Source of the DNA: Chlorops oryzae | Lineage: Eukaryota > Arthropoda > Insecta > Diptera > Chloropidae | Length of the DNA: 64,000 nucleotides | Direction of reading: 5' to 3' | Assembly: GCA_020466095.1 (NCBI GenBank) | Contig: CM035807.1 | Location: forward strand, 109,328,906 to 109,392,905 | Shown: in pieces, positions 20,746 to 31,400 of the stretch | Numbering within the stretch: position 1 is the first letter of the stretch | Layout: each line of letters begins with the position of its first letter | Made by a program: the position numbers and the translations under genes | Notes under the pieces: model-generated | What the model was told of the DNA's origin: nothing | Databases searched by the model: none | The model's input: the letters and a program-made list of their open reading frames with translations, nothing else

Positions 20746-21705
20746 GTACACGTAAAGGAACCATAGCCCGGATCACCTATTTTTTTGTTAATCTAGTATC
20801 ATTTATTATAAAGATCTTTTAACCTTAGCAACTTTCAACGAAATGATAAGATTTAAAAACAAATTATTTTCAAAAATTTATTTAATCTATTTTCTTTTTA
20901 ATAAAATTGAAAGTTGAAAAGAAAATAAGAAAAAAAAAATGTGCAATCTCATTTAATCGTGTGAAATCGATGGTGTTTTCTCGAGATTTATGCGACATAA
21001 TAAACTCACGTCCTTGACTGATAAGTCCAAACATGTCACAATAGGCAAAGCAGAATCGGCCGAGCGTTGCAAAATGTGCACAGCCGTAAATTGGGCAATG
21101 GAAAGATAAGGGTTAATATGGTGCAATAAATAAATTTCAGTCATATTATTCTAAAGATATCTCAAGAAAACCTGCTGATCAAGTTATTTGTAAAAATTTC
21201 TAAAGCATTACAATCGAAAAGGAGCTGTGGGCTTGTATCTAAGGCCATTCTTCTTATTCAAATCGAAGAAAAATCTGAAAGAACAAGACGTTTTAATGAA
21301 TCGATCGATTTGGCGGTGCCCATTGATAAAGAGAGATATTATTTTTATGGTGAATGTATTTTGAATTTTCGTCAAAGCATTTATTAGTTCGGAATATACC
21401 GACGAGCTCTCAAAAGCAATCAAATCTCTCTCGATTAGCATCGAAAGCCAACAGCCAACTCATCACAACCTTCTTTAAATGAGAATCATTCCCGCGCCAA
21501 GACTCAGACCGAGAAGTTGTGCGTGTTGTCGCACAAATTCATCGTCTGGCTTAATTCAATTACAAGTACAAACTAATAATCATCTGAGAATCAACGAATC
21601 AACGAATCAACGAATCGGTGCATTTAGTTAGGATAACCTAGTTACTCTACTCTGAGCATTATAACCCCAGTGTAGTAAGATGGGATCTTTTCTAATAATT
21701 CTTAG
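20746..21705. other. region upstream of the PI-PLC gene
   Basis: No exon can be assigned with confidence. The first exon and promoter of the PI-PLC X gene should lie here or just above. A short direct repeat of AACGAATC occurs at about 21593-21616. Confidence 0.35.
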
Positions 21706-24616
21706 CGATTTTGTCTTTGTCCAAAAGACTTGCCCTTGCGATCGACGATGAGACGATTTTCGATTTAAACTCGTCGCGACCGGCGGAGAACCCGAATAAA
21801 CTGCAATTATGGCTAACGATAAGTGCCCACAAGCGGTTTCTCGAGGTCTCGTGGAAGAATGCGCCGGTGAACGACGGTGACAATGTCATACTGACCAAGC
21901 AGGAACCTCACAGTTTTCAGAGACTCAATGTGAATGCGGGTACCCCATTGGCTCGATTCGATGGAGCAGATAGGGTAGGCTTCCTTCCCACTGATGGGTA
22001 TACAACAACAACAACAACGTCGCGAGCATTCGAGGTGGAAGGAAGTGGGTTTGGAGAACGTAACGGTCTGGATGTTTCGTCAGTTTTATCGGAACAGCAG
22101 GAATATTGGATTTCAAATAATGGACTTAAGGATATTGTTGCCGCGGTCAAGCCAAGCGTCAGCTCACAATGGTTTACGACAGGTAAATTCAATCAATCGT
22201 TTACTTACCCTAGGAAATAGTCCTGTAAATTGTCCTTATTGTAGGTGTTCCGTTCGATTATGCTCTTTCTCGAAATGTGACCGTCCATACGAAATGCTAT
22301 GGCTTTTGGGCTAGCTATATAAACGAGAAGGGAACGATTTTAGCGCGCTCTTGCCTACGGGTCTATCCAACTTGGATGAACGAATTGCGTCCCGTGATTG
22401 CCGATCTCCGTCTTAGGGATTTATTAATTCCGGGAACGCATGATTCCGGTTCATATCGGCCGAATTTCGATCCGCTCTCGCATGAAACTTTGGTCACGAA
22501 ATATTCGCTTTGTCAGGACGACGATATTCGAGGTCAGTTGATGCACGGAGTTCGATATTTGGATATACGGGTCGCTTATTATCGGAATACACCGGAATTG
22601 TTTTTCGTCAACCATGGAATTGCGAGGCATCGACCGTTGAAGGAAATCGTTGATCAAGTCAAGGAGTTCGTTTTGGAGACCAACGAAATCATCATATTCG
22701 GACTAAAGGAGTTTCCAGTTGGTAAGACAAAAAAAAAATGTGAATTTTTCGGATATGATCTTTTTAACATAGGGAGGAAGGAGGAGCTTCTGTTAATTTA
22801 TAGAATTTCAAATGTCAAATAGTTCCGAGAAATTTATGGGAAGTCCTTTCGAACATATGGGTAACTTCTCACCCTCAAGAGATTACTTTCTTGTATCTTA
22901 TCCTTAACAGAGATCGAGTTTTCGATAGATTAATTTTTTAGTTTAAAGTTATATTTTTCCCCCTCTTTACTCTATATTGTTCCCTGAGGTCATCGCCATG
23001 AAATTTCCAAATGGGATGAGTGCAATAAAAAATGCCAATAAATCCCAATGGCACCCGTAACGGTGCTTTTACTGGGGAATGATTATATACGAGGTGCATA
23101 TATATTGTATGTATCAATATATAACTATATATGTCACTCAGGAGCCGTTTCTTTTTCGGCTCATTTTCAACAGTGTCTTGGTACCCAAATCGGTCATGGG
23201 TACCTACTAAAAGAGATTTTTAACTGAGGTATAAATATTAGTATTTCTCTAAACTCGCTAGAAGCTTTTATTTCAATGCGAATTTTTTTGTAAATCTTTT
23301 TAACTGGCGCGTAAATTCCCGCCCATGCTATACAAGAAAACAAATAGCCTTCACTTGAAAGGGTAATATCGTCACAAAAACTTAAAATCGCACTTCGGGG
23401 TTGTCATGATTGGCCCTATGTTAAACACGGACTGTAACATTTAACATGTATTTATTAGCTATCGAAACAAAACTCATGTTTTTCTGCGCTCAAGAAGCAC
23501 CTTCATAAATAGCGCGAATGCTGTCGACTGAGAGGTGGACGTCAAAACTATAATCGGACGTTTCTTGTTGTCCATCTTGGGTCCACAAAATGGCATTTTA
23601 CTTAGTACTACAAAGTATTTCTTCTCGTCTTTTTGCTCGAGTAAATCCTTTGCGAATCCCGCCCAAAATCTATGAGAGTGACATATATAGTAATATATGG
23701 TATGTATGTATCCAGGGAATACTGTCTGCCATTCGATTTTCAATGCAATTTTAATTATTATCAAAAAAAAAAACCATTTAGAACCCTGGCCTGAGCAAAT
23801 CATTTCGAGTCAAAGCTCACAGCGTAATTATTTGCGCCACTTAGAGAGTCAACAATTTTCCGGATTCATGTTTGGTTTTTGAACTTGATTTGTGACGATG
23901 ACCGCTCATGCGAGAAAAATCGCTGATCACTGACTCATTCATTGTTCGCTATAGCAAATTTCATTGAATAAACTATTCAGCGAACCTATTCAGGCATTCA
24001 GCCCATGAAAAAGCTCTCACGAATTTTTATTGCATTTTTTTTTTTAATTTATAAAATTGAATAAATCGCTTTTCCTTTCTTTCGCCCACTGATCACTTTA
24101 GGCTTCGGGAAGAACCTAAGCGTCCATCGTCTTTTGGTTAATTATTTGCACCAGCAATTCGGAGATCTTATTGTTCATCCATCGGCCACATGGAGTGCCA
24201 CTCTAAGGGATTTATGGACGCGACAGGAGAATATCATTTTGTCATACGACAAGGTCGACATCGTTTATGAGCATCCTCAAATTCTTTTCGGCGGCGTCGA
24301 TCAACGTTGGGGAAATGTTCAGTCGTGGTCTCAGCTGGAGAAACACTTGCGCACAATTAATACATTCGATGTCTCAAGGCTGTCCAGTCGTCCAATTGTG
24401 GATATGGCTGAGTTGACACCGGAAACGTTGGATGTGATTTTAGATAAATATGGTGGCTTACGTAAAATGGCCGACAAGGTGAACTGGCGCGTATCGCAGC
24501 TCTATCGGGACGAATTGGGTAGAACGGCGAACATTGTGGCTGTCGACTTTATTCGGGGAACTACACTGACGGAGATAGCGATCGATTTGAATTCTCGTAA
24601 AATAACAATTCCCTAA
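21706..24616 (+). CDS. PI-PLC X domain-containing protein (5' end incomplete)
   Basis: Three exons are visible: 21706-22182, 22245-22721 and 24102-24616, all with GT/AG borders and consistent phase (Gly codon split at both junctions). Exon 1 encodes a ~158-residue N-terminal region; its frame is closed upstream by TAA at 21696 and an acceptor-like TTCTTAG lies at 21699-21705, so the start is probably in an unseen exon. Exon 2 begins the PI-PLC X fold: IPGTHDSGSY supplies the first catalytic His, LDIRV the conserved Arg, and FFVNHGI the second His. Exon 3 completes the domain. The family resembles eukaryotic PLCXD proteins, which lack the Y, C2 and EF-hand parts of signalling PLCs; the physiological substrate in flies is not settled. 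The 1380-bp intron 2 hosts a MITE. Confidence 0.8.
23119..23697. mobile_element. MITE (ACTATATATGTCACTC family), copy 2, in PI-PLC intron
   Basis: Ends match those at 16806-17048: ACTATATATGTCACTC with GGAGCCG on the left and CCCGCCCAAAATCTA with the inverse end on the right. This copy carries about 330 extra internal bases, bounded by a partial repeat of the CCCGCCCA phrase. It lies wholly inside intron 2. Confidence 0.5.
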
Positions 24617-24626
24617 ATATGATGGC

Positions 24627-24632
24627 AATAAA
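24627..24632 (+). terminator. AATAAA poly(A) signal of the PI-PLC gene
   Basis: AATAAA lies 11 bases after the stop codon. It is very close, giving a short 3' UTR, but is the only nearby signal. Confidence 0.5.
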
Positions 24633-25379
24633 AGATCGGCTTGAAAAAGCTTTAGCGGATATGCATTTCAAATTATTTGTGTTCAAAAAAAAAAATTTTA
24701 TAATAGTGCAGCTTGCGGAAAAAGGTAGAAGGCAAGGGCAAGAGTCTTGACTGGTTTTCAATAGTGCTGGAGTTCCTGTGCATTCATTCCTGAAAACATT
24801 CAACATATCCAAATACATGGAACCGGTTTCAATCAAATGCGCTTCTAATTGTAATTGTTCCTATATGTTTATACGTGTTAAATGTTTGCAGGAATTGAAA
24901 TCCTGCACTATTGGAATTCAGGCTTCTGATTTTAATTTCTAAAAAGATAAATCTAACGCATGTGTTCAAGGAATGAGATTTCGTGGTTGATAATAGTGAA
25001 AAGAAAGAATAATGATTTGAAAACTATAAATTTAAGAGAATAAAATTTAACTAAGCGAACTTTTGTTAGCGCATATATGTATGTATGTTATCGAATTACC
25101 TCGAATGTCTTCTCGCGCCATGTTTAAAAACAAAGTCATTTGTGCAAATAAGTTAAATTTTAATATTTGGTAGATCAATCAACGTTTAACATGAAAAAAC
25201 ATTCTAACGCTTTTATAAATACGATTTTTTTTATATATAAATATTTTTTTTAAATACATATTTGCAAAGTTGCAAGAAAATTCCCTAATTTGTCGTTTTC
25301 AATAGCAAACATTCGTTAAAATATAGGAGTCAATGCTTTTTTATAGCGATCGTTTTCCTCTAGAAAATTGTTTCTTAAA
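24633..25379. other. gene-free stretch
   Basis: AT-rich DNA with ATGTATGT simple repeats near 25072-25090. I see nothing else. Confidence 0.4.
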
Positions 25380-25601
25380 CAGTGGTCCGCGGGCTGCCGA
25401 TAGTGCACGGCGATATTACAAAATATATAGCAGAAAACCGTAATAAAAATATATACATATATGTACTGTTATATTTAAAATTCTTGGAGTCCTCTGAAAT
25501 CAATTTTTTCATTTATATTTGATTGTCAAATGCTTGATGGTCCGATGAATAACAAAATATCATACGGTGATCCATCATAACATAAACTTTGAGAGCCACT
25601 G
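25380..25601. mobile_element. possible hAT-type MITE
   Basis: The left end CAGTGGTCCGCGGGC and the inverted right end CAGTGGCTCTCAAAG resemble the CAGTGGTTCTCAAA termini of hAT elements. No exact 8-bp duplication is visible, so it may be old. Confidence 0.4.
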
Positions 25602-25616
25602 CTCTAGGAAAAACTC

Positions 25617-25850
25617 ATTCAGGCTCATAGTCTTCAACCTGAGTTTAAAATTTTGGAAGGTTCATACTTTCAAATGATAGTCTTCAAAAGAGTTTAAGCC
25701 AGGTTTATTAATTTTATATGAAAGTTTTTGAAAAATTCAAATATAGCAAAGGCATTTGGTCAAGTTAAACTGGCATGAAGACTTGAGGAATATATTCGAA
25801 AATTTAAACTTTCGAACGTTGAAGACTACGACCCTCATTTTTTAAGCTTA
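25617..25850. repeat. dispersed repeat, copy 2
   Basis: Matches 2190-2640 and lacks the insert found there. Non-coding; family unknown to me. Confidence 0.5.
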
Positions 25851-26062
25851 TTTATAGATATTAGTCTTTCTTATTAAACAATATATGGTATAAATATTAA
25901 GAGCGATAAAATGCTGCGATTCAGTGAAGCAAAAGCGTAAAATACAAAAGACTCAGTATTTAGAGCTTTCAACGATCAATGAATATTTAATAATGATATT
26001 CAGGCATGCTCTAGAAATCTAATCCCCATAAAAAAAAAAAATCGAAATAGCTTAGATTTGTA

Positions 26063-27031
26063 CAGGGACGTAGCCAGAGAAAGACTGCTTTGGTAGTGCA
26101 CGAATAGTGGATTTGGCCGAATACCGAATACCGAATATTCGGTCAACCTCTCGGCCGAATAACGAATATTCGGCAACCGAATATTCGGCAGTAGTAAAGA
26201 AGCTTAAGCTTTCGCGACTAGCTGGAGTCAAGGCAAAAGCTGCCGCTGAAAATTTGCACACTGTTATAATGTCATTTCGAAGAAAATTTAGATAGAAGCT
26301 ACGTCTTTTAAATATTCTAAAGAATAAAATGGAAATCTGTGTATTTTTAGTTCTCGTTAATTAAATGTCTTTTTACGTTATTGATGAGACTAAAACTTAA
26401 TTTGTAGTTACAGTGATTTTTTTTTATAAGTTATTTCTACTATTCGGTATTCGGCCGAATATTTTAACTATTCGGCGAATACCGAATACTGAAAAATTGA
26501 CGCCGAATAGGCCGAATACCGAATAGTGGCCGAATATTCGTGGCATCACTAATATGGAACAATTATAAGACATTAACCGAAAAAAAATTTGGGTGGGTTA
26601 GAGGAAGTTTATAGAGTTATGGACCAAAAACCCATAAAATCCAAAAATTTCATGATGTCCGATTTTGATGAAAATTTATATATAGAATAAGCGAAAAATT
26701 CAAAGAATTTTTGTACTAAAATTTTTTTCAAAAAACTGGTCCTTTTTGGACCAGTTTGGAACTAGACCCTAACTAGACTATTTGTAATCAGTTTTTTGAA
26801 AAAAAATTTACCGCCAAATTTCTTAGAATCTTTCACTTATTCTATATATAAATTTTCATCAAAATCGGACATCATAAAATTTTTGGATTTTATGGGTTTT
26901 TGGTCCACAACTCTATAAACTTCCTCTAACCCCCCAAATTTTTTTTTGCCCTAATGTCTTAGAATTGTTCAATATACCACTGTGGCCAATATAAGCACTA
27001 CCAAAGCAGTCTTTCTCTGGCTACGTCCCTG
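26063..27031. mobile_element. hAT-like foldback element, 969 bp, with nested MITE
   Basis: Inverted termini begin CAGGGACGTAGCCAGAGAA, and an exact 8-bp duplication GATTTGTA flanks both sides (26055-26062 and 27032-27039). The two arms are long inverted copies: the left arm at about 26555-26755 pairs with 26760-26975. The left arm is interrupted by a second MITE (26095-26551). Termini and 8-bp duplication point to hAT; nothing is coded. Confidence 0.75.
26095..26551. mobile_element. nested hAT-like MITE rich in ATTCGG palindromes
   Basis: The ends TAGTGCACGAATAGTGG and, as reverse complement, TAGTGATGCCACGAATATT are inverted. Both flanking regions are crowded with CCGAATATTCGG-type palindromes. 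It is absent from the right arm of the host foldback, so it inserted later. Confidence 0.6.
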
Positions 27032-27586
27032 GATTTGTAATGATTTCGAATTTTCTTTTATGGGGATTCAATTTCTAGAGCACGCCGGTTATATAACTTA
27101 TAACTTCAAAAATGTTTTCCACAAGAGATTTGGTCAAAGAATTTGGTCCTTTTAAAGTGAAGCATTTTTCCATTTGTACAATTCAAAATTAGACATGTTT
27201 ATAAATAACTTAAATAATAAAGAAAAACTTTTTTGGAATCTCAGTAAATTGCAGAGGCAAGACAAGAGACATTTTAGCAAATGCAACATCGAATGCGCCA
27301 CTTTGCTACTTCAAGTTCAATGCTTCCAAATAAATATATCATACAAAAGGAGTCTTTATTTTATGAATTTCTAAATTCATAAGATTATAAAAAATGCAGC
27401 CAAACGTAAAAAAAAAAAATAAATAAAAAAAATTAGACGCTTGCAACTTTGAATAAATGCATCCAAGTTGGGATAAATGCATAAATGGTCCTCATGTATC
27501 AAGATTTTGCACTTGGAACACTTCTGAGTCTTTCAGCATAGCAAGACAAAGTACAACCATTGAAATCGTTTACTAAACCTGACTTA

Positions 27587-28042
27587 TAGGGCATTTACAT
27601 ATATGTTTTAGCGCTACTCGTTTAAGCTAAAACGACTAAGTCAAAACGGGGTGTTTACATATGCGCATGTCGTTTTGTCATTTTGTGGTTCTCTTTTGTT
27701 TGCTTAACACGTGAAATATGAGTGAATATTGTTATTTAGAAAAGAAACAATTATTGAAATTGTGTTCGTTTTCTACATTGGTTGTGGAAACAACCTCAAA
27801 ATTTTTTAATTAGAAATTTCAATTACCATATGTTTCCATTTTTATAGTGATGACACTCAGATTTCGATATTTTTAGCAGTTATAAGCAGGATTAATCTTG
27901 TTTAGCTACTTGTTTTAAATTAAAACAGGAAAGTTTCTCGTTTTAGTTTTGTATGATAAAACGGGAAAAATCTAAGTTGTTTTAGTGCTAAAACGGGCAA
28001 AGTTGCTAAAACGCGAATAAAACGACATATGTAAACGGCCTA
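27587..28042. mobile_element. PIF/Harbinger-like MITE with TTA TSD
   Basis: The ends TAGGGCATTTACATATATG and, as reverse complement, TAGGCCGTTTACATATGTC are inverted. TTA flanks both sides (27584-27586 and 28043-28045). A 3-bp TTA duplication with a GGGC-type terminus fits PIF/Harbinger. The interior has ORF-free AAAACGAC and GTTTTAG motifs. Confidence 0.6.
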
Positions 28043-28406
28043 TTAGATGATTATTGCTTTGGACTATAAACAAAAAAAATCTAATTGGAGATGGTTTTCC
28101 CAAAATCTTGCAGTGCTGTCGCGATATTTTAAAATTATTCGAGCTTTTCAAAACTTAAAAAAAAAACTTACACATTTAGAACTAAAATAAATAAATTCGT
28201 AAGCTATAAACTTATTTATACTAAAAAAAGTCAAAGTGTAAAAAAAAAAGCTTTTTTGCGACCTTCCCCCTTTAGTCAATCATCTCTTTTAAATACTTAC
28301 ATTTTTCTATTTCAAAAGGTAATGACCCCTAATTCACAATACCGGTTTTGTTTTCTCACCAGACTTGTCCAAAATATCCTTCTATGGCTTTTAATATCTT
28401 ACAGCA
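28043..28406. other. short non-coding stretch 3' of the SLC7 gene
   Basis: No gene of its own. It should contain the 3' UTR of the minus-strand transporter. Confidence 0.4.
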
Positions 28407-31400
28407 TTACTTATCCACATTATCCTCATTTCTTTCCACAATAACCGTATTGAACATTGCTCTGCAGACGTTTACAATGCCAAGTGAGATTCTGCCATAG
28501 GCAGGTGGCTTATTCTTCCAAGCTATGCATGTATAATAGAAAGGAATGCCAGCCAGTGTAATACCTATGCCGATGAGTAAATTAGCTGGCTGCGTGAAAC
28601 TTGGCATTAGCACCAGAACAATACAGCAAATGATGAAAATAACTGGCAATGCTGTATTGACGCGAATGGGGCGTGGTATATTGGGCTTTGAGTATCGCAG
28701 CCACAACATCCCAACAACGCTTGCGACAACCGATAACCACAAAATCGAACTGATGTAGTTAATGAGCAAATAGACATCAGCCGTCAATAGCATTAGCAAT
28801 GACATCAAGCACTGCGGAATAGAAAAGAGTGTTAATAATAGACGAAATTGAATTTTATATTTCTATTGATATCCTACCGAAAAGACCAACGCAGGTATGG
28901 GTGTCTGTTGCTTCGTATGGAAAAGTTGAAAAAAGCGCGGCAAATGTCCTTCCTGAGCACCGACTGCAAACATACGTGCAGACGTGAATAGCACCCCGTT
29001 CACTCCTCCGAACGTACTGAGAGCTACAAAGATCGGAACCATAAATGCCAGCGGACCAAACATGCGATTGCCAAATGTAACGGCAACAGCCAACGAACTC
29101 AGCATTTCGGTTTTTGGCACAACCGCAAAATACGCCATATTAACTAAAACATAGATTCCCGTCACAAGCGGCATGGCAATCCAAATGGCACGTGGCAAGT
29201 TTCTGGAAAGGAAATTGTAAAAGAATTTGATATTAAAATTATTGTTGCTGAAAATCTTCGTCAAAGGGAATCCCCCAAAATATTTTGAGAAGCTTGCATG
29301 ACTGGACTATAGAATGTTCTATGATGTTTCTTCCTATAAACTGTGTTTTTTTCTCGTTCCTTCTTCCAAAATAAACTATTTCTGATTCAACACGTTAGGC
29401 TCCACGGCAATTATCCTTTTGCATGTTAAGGGGGTCTTCTCATTGAAAACCCGTTTTTTGGACCCTTTTTAAAAAAAATTCTTATTTGAAAACGCAAAGA
29501 ATAATTGAAAACTTTTTTTATTTATTGTATTACAAAAGGTTCAAAGTAAATAAAAAAAATTTTTTTGCCTCGATACGTGGGCTGTTCAAAAAGTAATGAG
29601 ACTTCAAAGTTGGTGGTGAAAAAAAAAGGTGCCACGATTCCGGGTCTCCGGAGCGTCCGAAATGGAAAAAAAAAACGGGGTTATAATCAGTATAGATGTA
29701 ATTCTCGGGTGAACCTCAGGCTTAATTTTGTGATTTTTTTTGACAAAATGGCGGCCATTCAAAAAAAAATTTCAATTTCGGGCTTTTTTTTTTGTAGTTT
29801 AGTGTAAAAAAAAAAATAGTAAAAAATTTTTTAAAATTATGGTCGAGGTTCACCCGAGAATGGTGACAATTCTGCGTCGATTCCACTTTGTTTCATGAAA
29901 ATCGGTTCAGTTGAACTGGAGATATCATGGCCGCCAGTTCGAAAAACGTGGTTTCGAGATAAACGCGTTTAAAGTTTGAAGCAACGCAAAAATTACTCGT
30001 TTTAGCGCAGATCTTGCTCGAAAAAGAAGGCTATATCCTCTAAACTATTTCGAATTTCAAAAAATCCTTTTAGGGGCATATTCACAACTACCCAAGCTAT
30101 AAATAAATGCAAAAAAAAAAAGTCGAAAAAAAAAGTTGCTCAATGAGAAGACCCCCTTAAATTTTCGCCTTAAATAAGATTTCAATGAGCTCTGATCCTA
30201 TTTTTTTTAAGTCTTCAAGAACTTTTATAAGTATAAGTGACTCAATAAATGGATGCGCAAAGATTCTCCATGGCAAATCGTCATCTTTAATCTAAAAAAA
30301 GCAAAATAAATGGACATTGGCACATCCTTTCTTTTGAAACTTTGAAATCTTTAAACTCTTTCTGAATACATAAAATTTTCCACACAGCGTCATAGCCTTG
30401 ACATTTGATATTTCCTTCTTTTTCCATTTCTTTTACGATGAATCGTTAATGTGAAATTGGGCTGCTTGGTAAAGCACTAAGAAAATTACAGAGGAAGAGG
30501 GTGAAAAGATGACGTCAATAAGTTTCTTTGATAATTTTTTTCTATTTCTGGAAATGGTTATGGACAAATAAAGGGAATGGCAGTCAACAACTTATTTCAT
30601 TTCCTTTTTGTTAGTTTTTTTTTTTTTCTTTTTTATCCTTTTCTTTGTTTGTAGAATCTTAAACAGAGGGAATATATATAAAAGCATGATACAAGAAAAC
30701 AAGATAGCGCCACTTCAGTACCGCTATTTTGAGGCTCTCTTTGAGAGCCGAAAATTGAGTTTGTGACGTCACTGAGCGAGAAATTGTTGTTGTTTCCCAT
30801 GCTATTCAAAAAAGTAAAAAGCCGGTTTAACATGGGAAACAACAACAACGAATCGCGATTTTGAGTTTGTGACGTTTCCTCTCTCAAGTGGCGCTATCTT
30901 GTTTTCTTGTATCATGTATAAAAGTTGACTCACTTATAAGGGTCCTGCAGCTCCTCTGTAACGAAATTCAAGTAATTCCATCCACCAAATGCAAATAAAC
31001 CAGAATAGAATGCGAAGCCAATATTTTCAATGTCGTAATTTCCTTCCCACATATTATCGAAATTTTCCAAGTCACCGAAAACGATTTGGTAGATTCCAGC
31101 TAGAATTATCATGACAAGGGCCAGCAGCTTTCCGGCGGTAAAAACATCTTGCACCTTCATAGACCATTTCACAGAAAGACAATTGATGGCAGTCAACAAG
31201 GCTGCAAGGACATTAAAAATCATTTTTAAAAAAATCAAAAAAAAAATGTACATTAAGCGATTAACTGCAGTTAAGCTCTTTTAACTTACTCAAACATACG
31301 GCTGCAAGTAGCTTCACAGCAAGCTCCGGTGGTGAGCAGTCTTCGAAGAACGGTTTAGCGGCATAGTGAGCAAATGTTAAAGCAACAATCGTCTAAATAA

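Noticed and set aside
21680..21751. ATG at 21680 as start of the PI-PLC protein
   Set aside because: It opens a short signal-like peptide in a different frame that ends after 23 codons, so it cannot lead into the PI-PLC frame without a shift.
30633..30887. Open frames [16 protein letters not shown] in two places as a gene family
   Set aside because: Both are inside copies of the CATGATAC MITE (also 46002-46196), so the similarity is due to the transposon.
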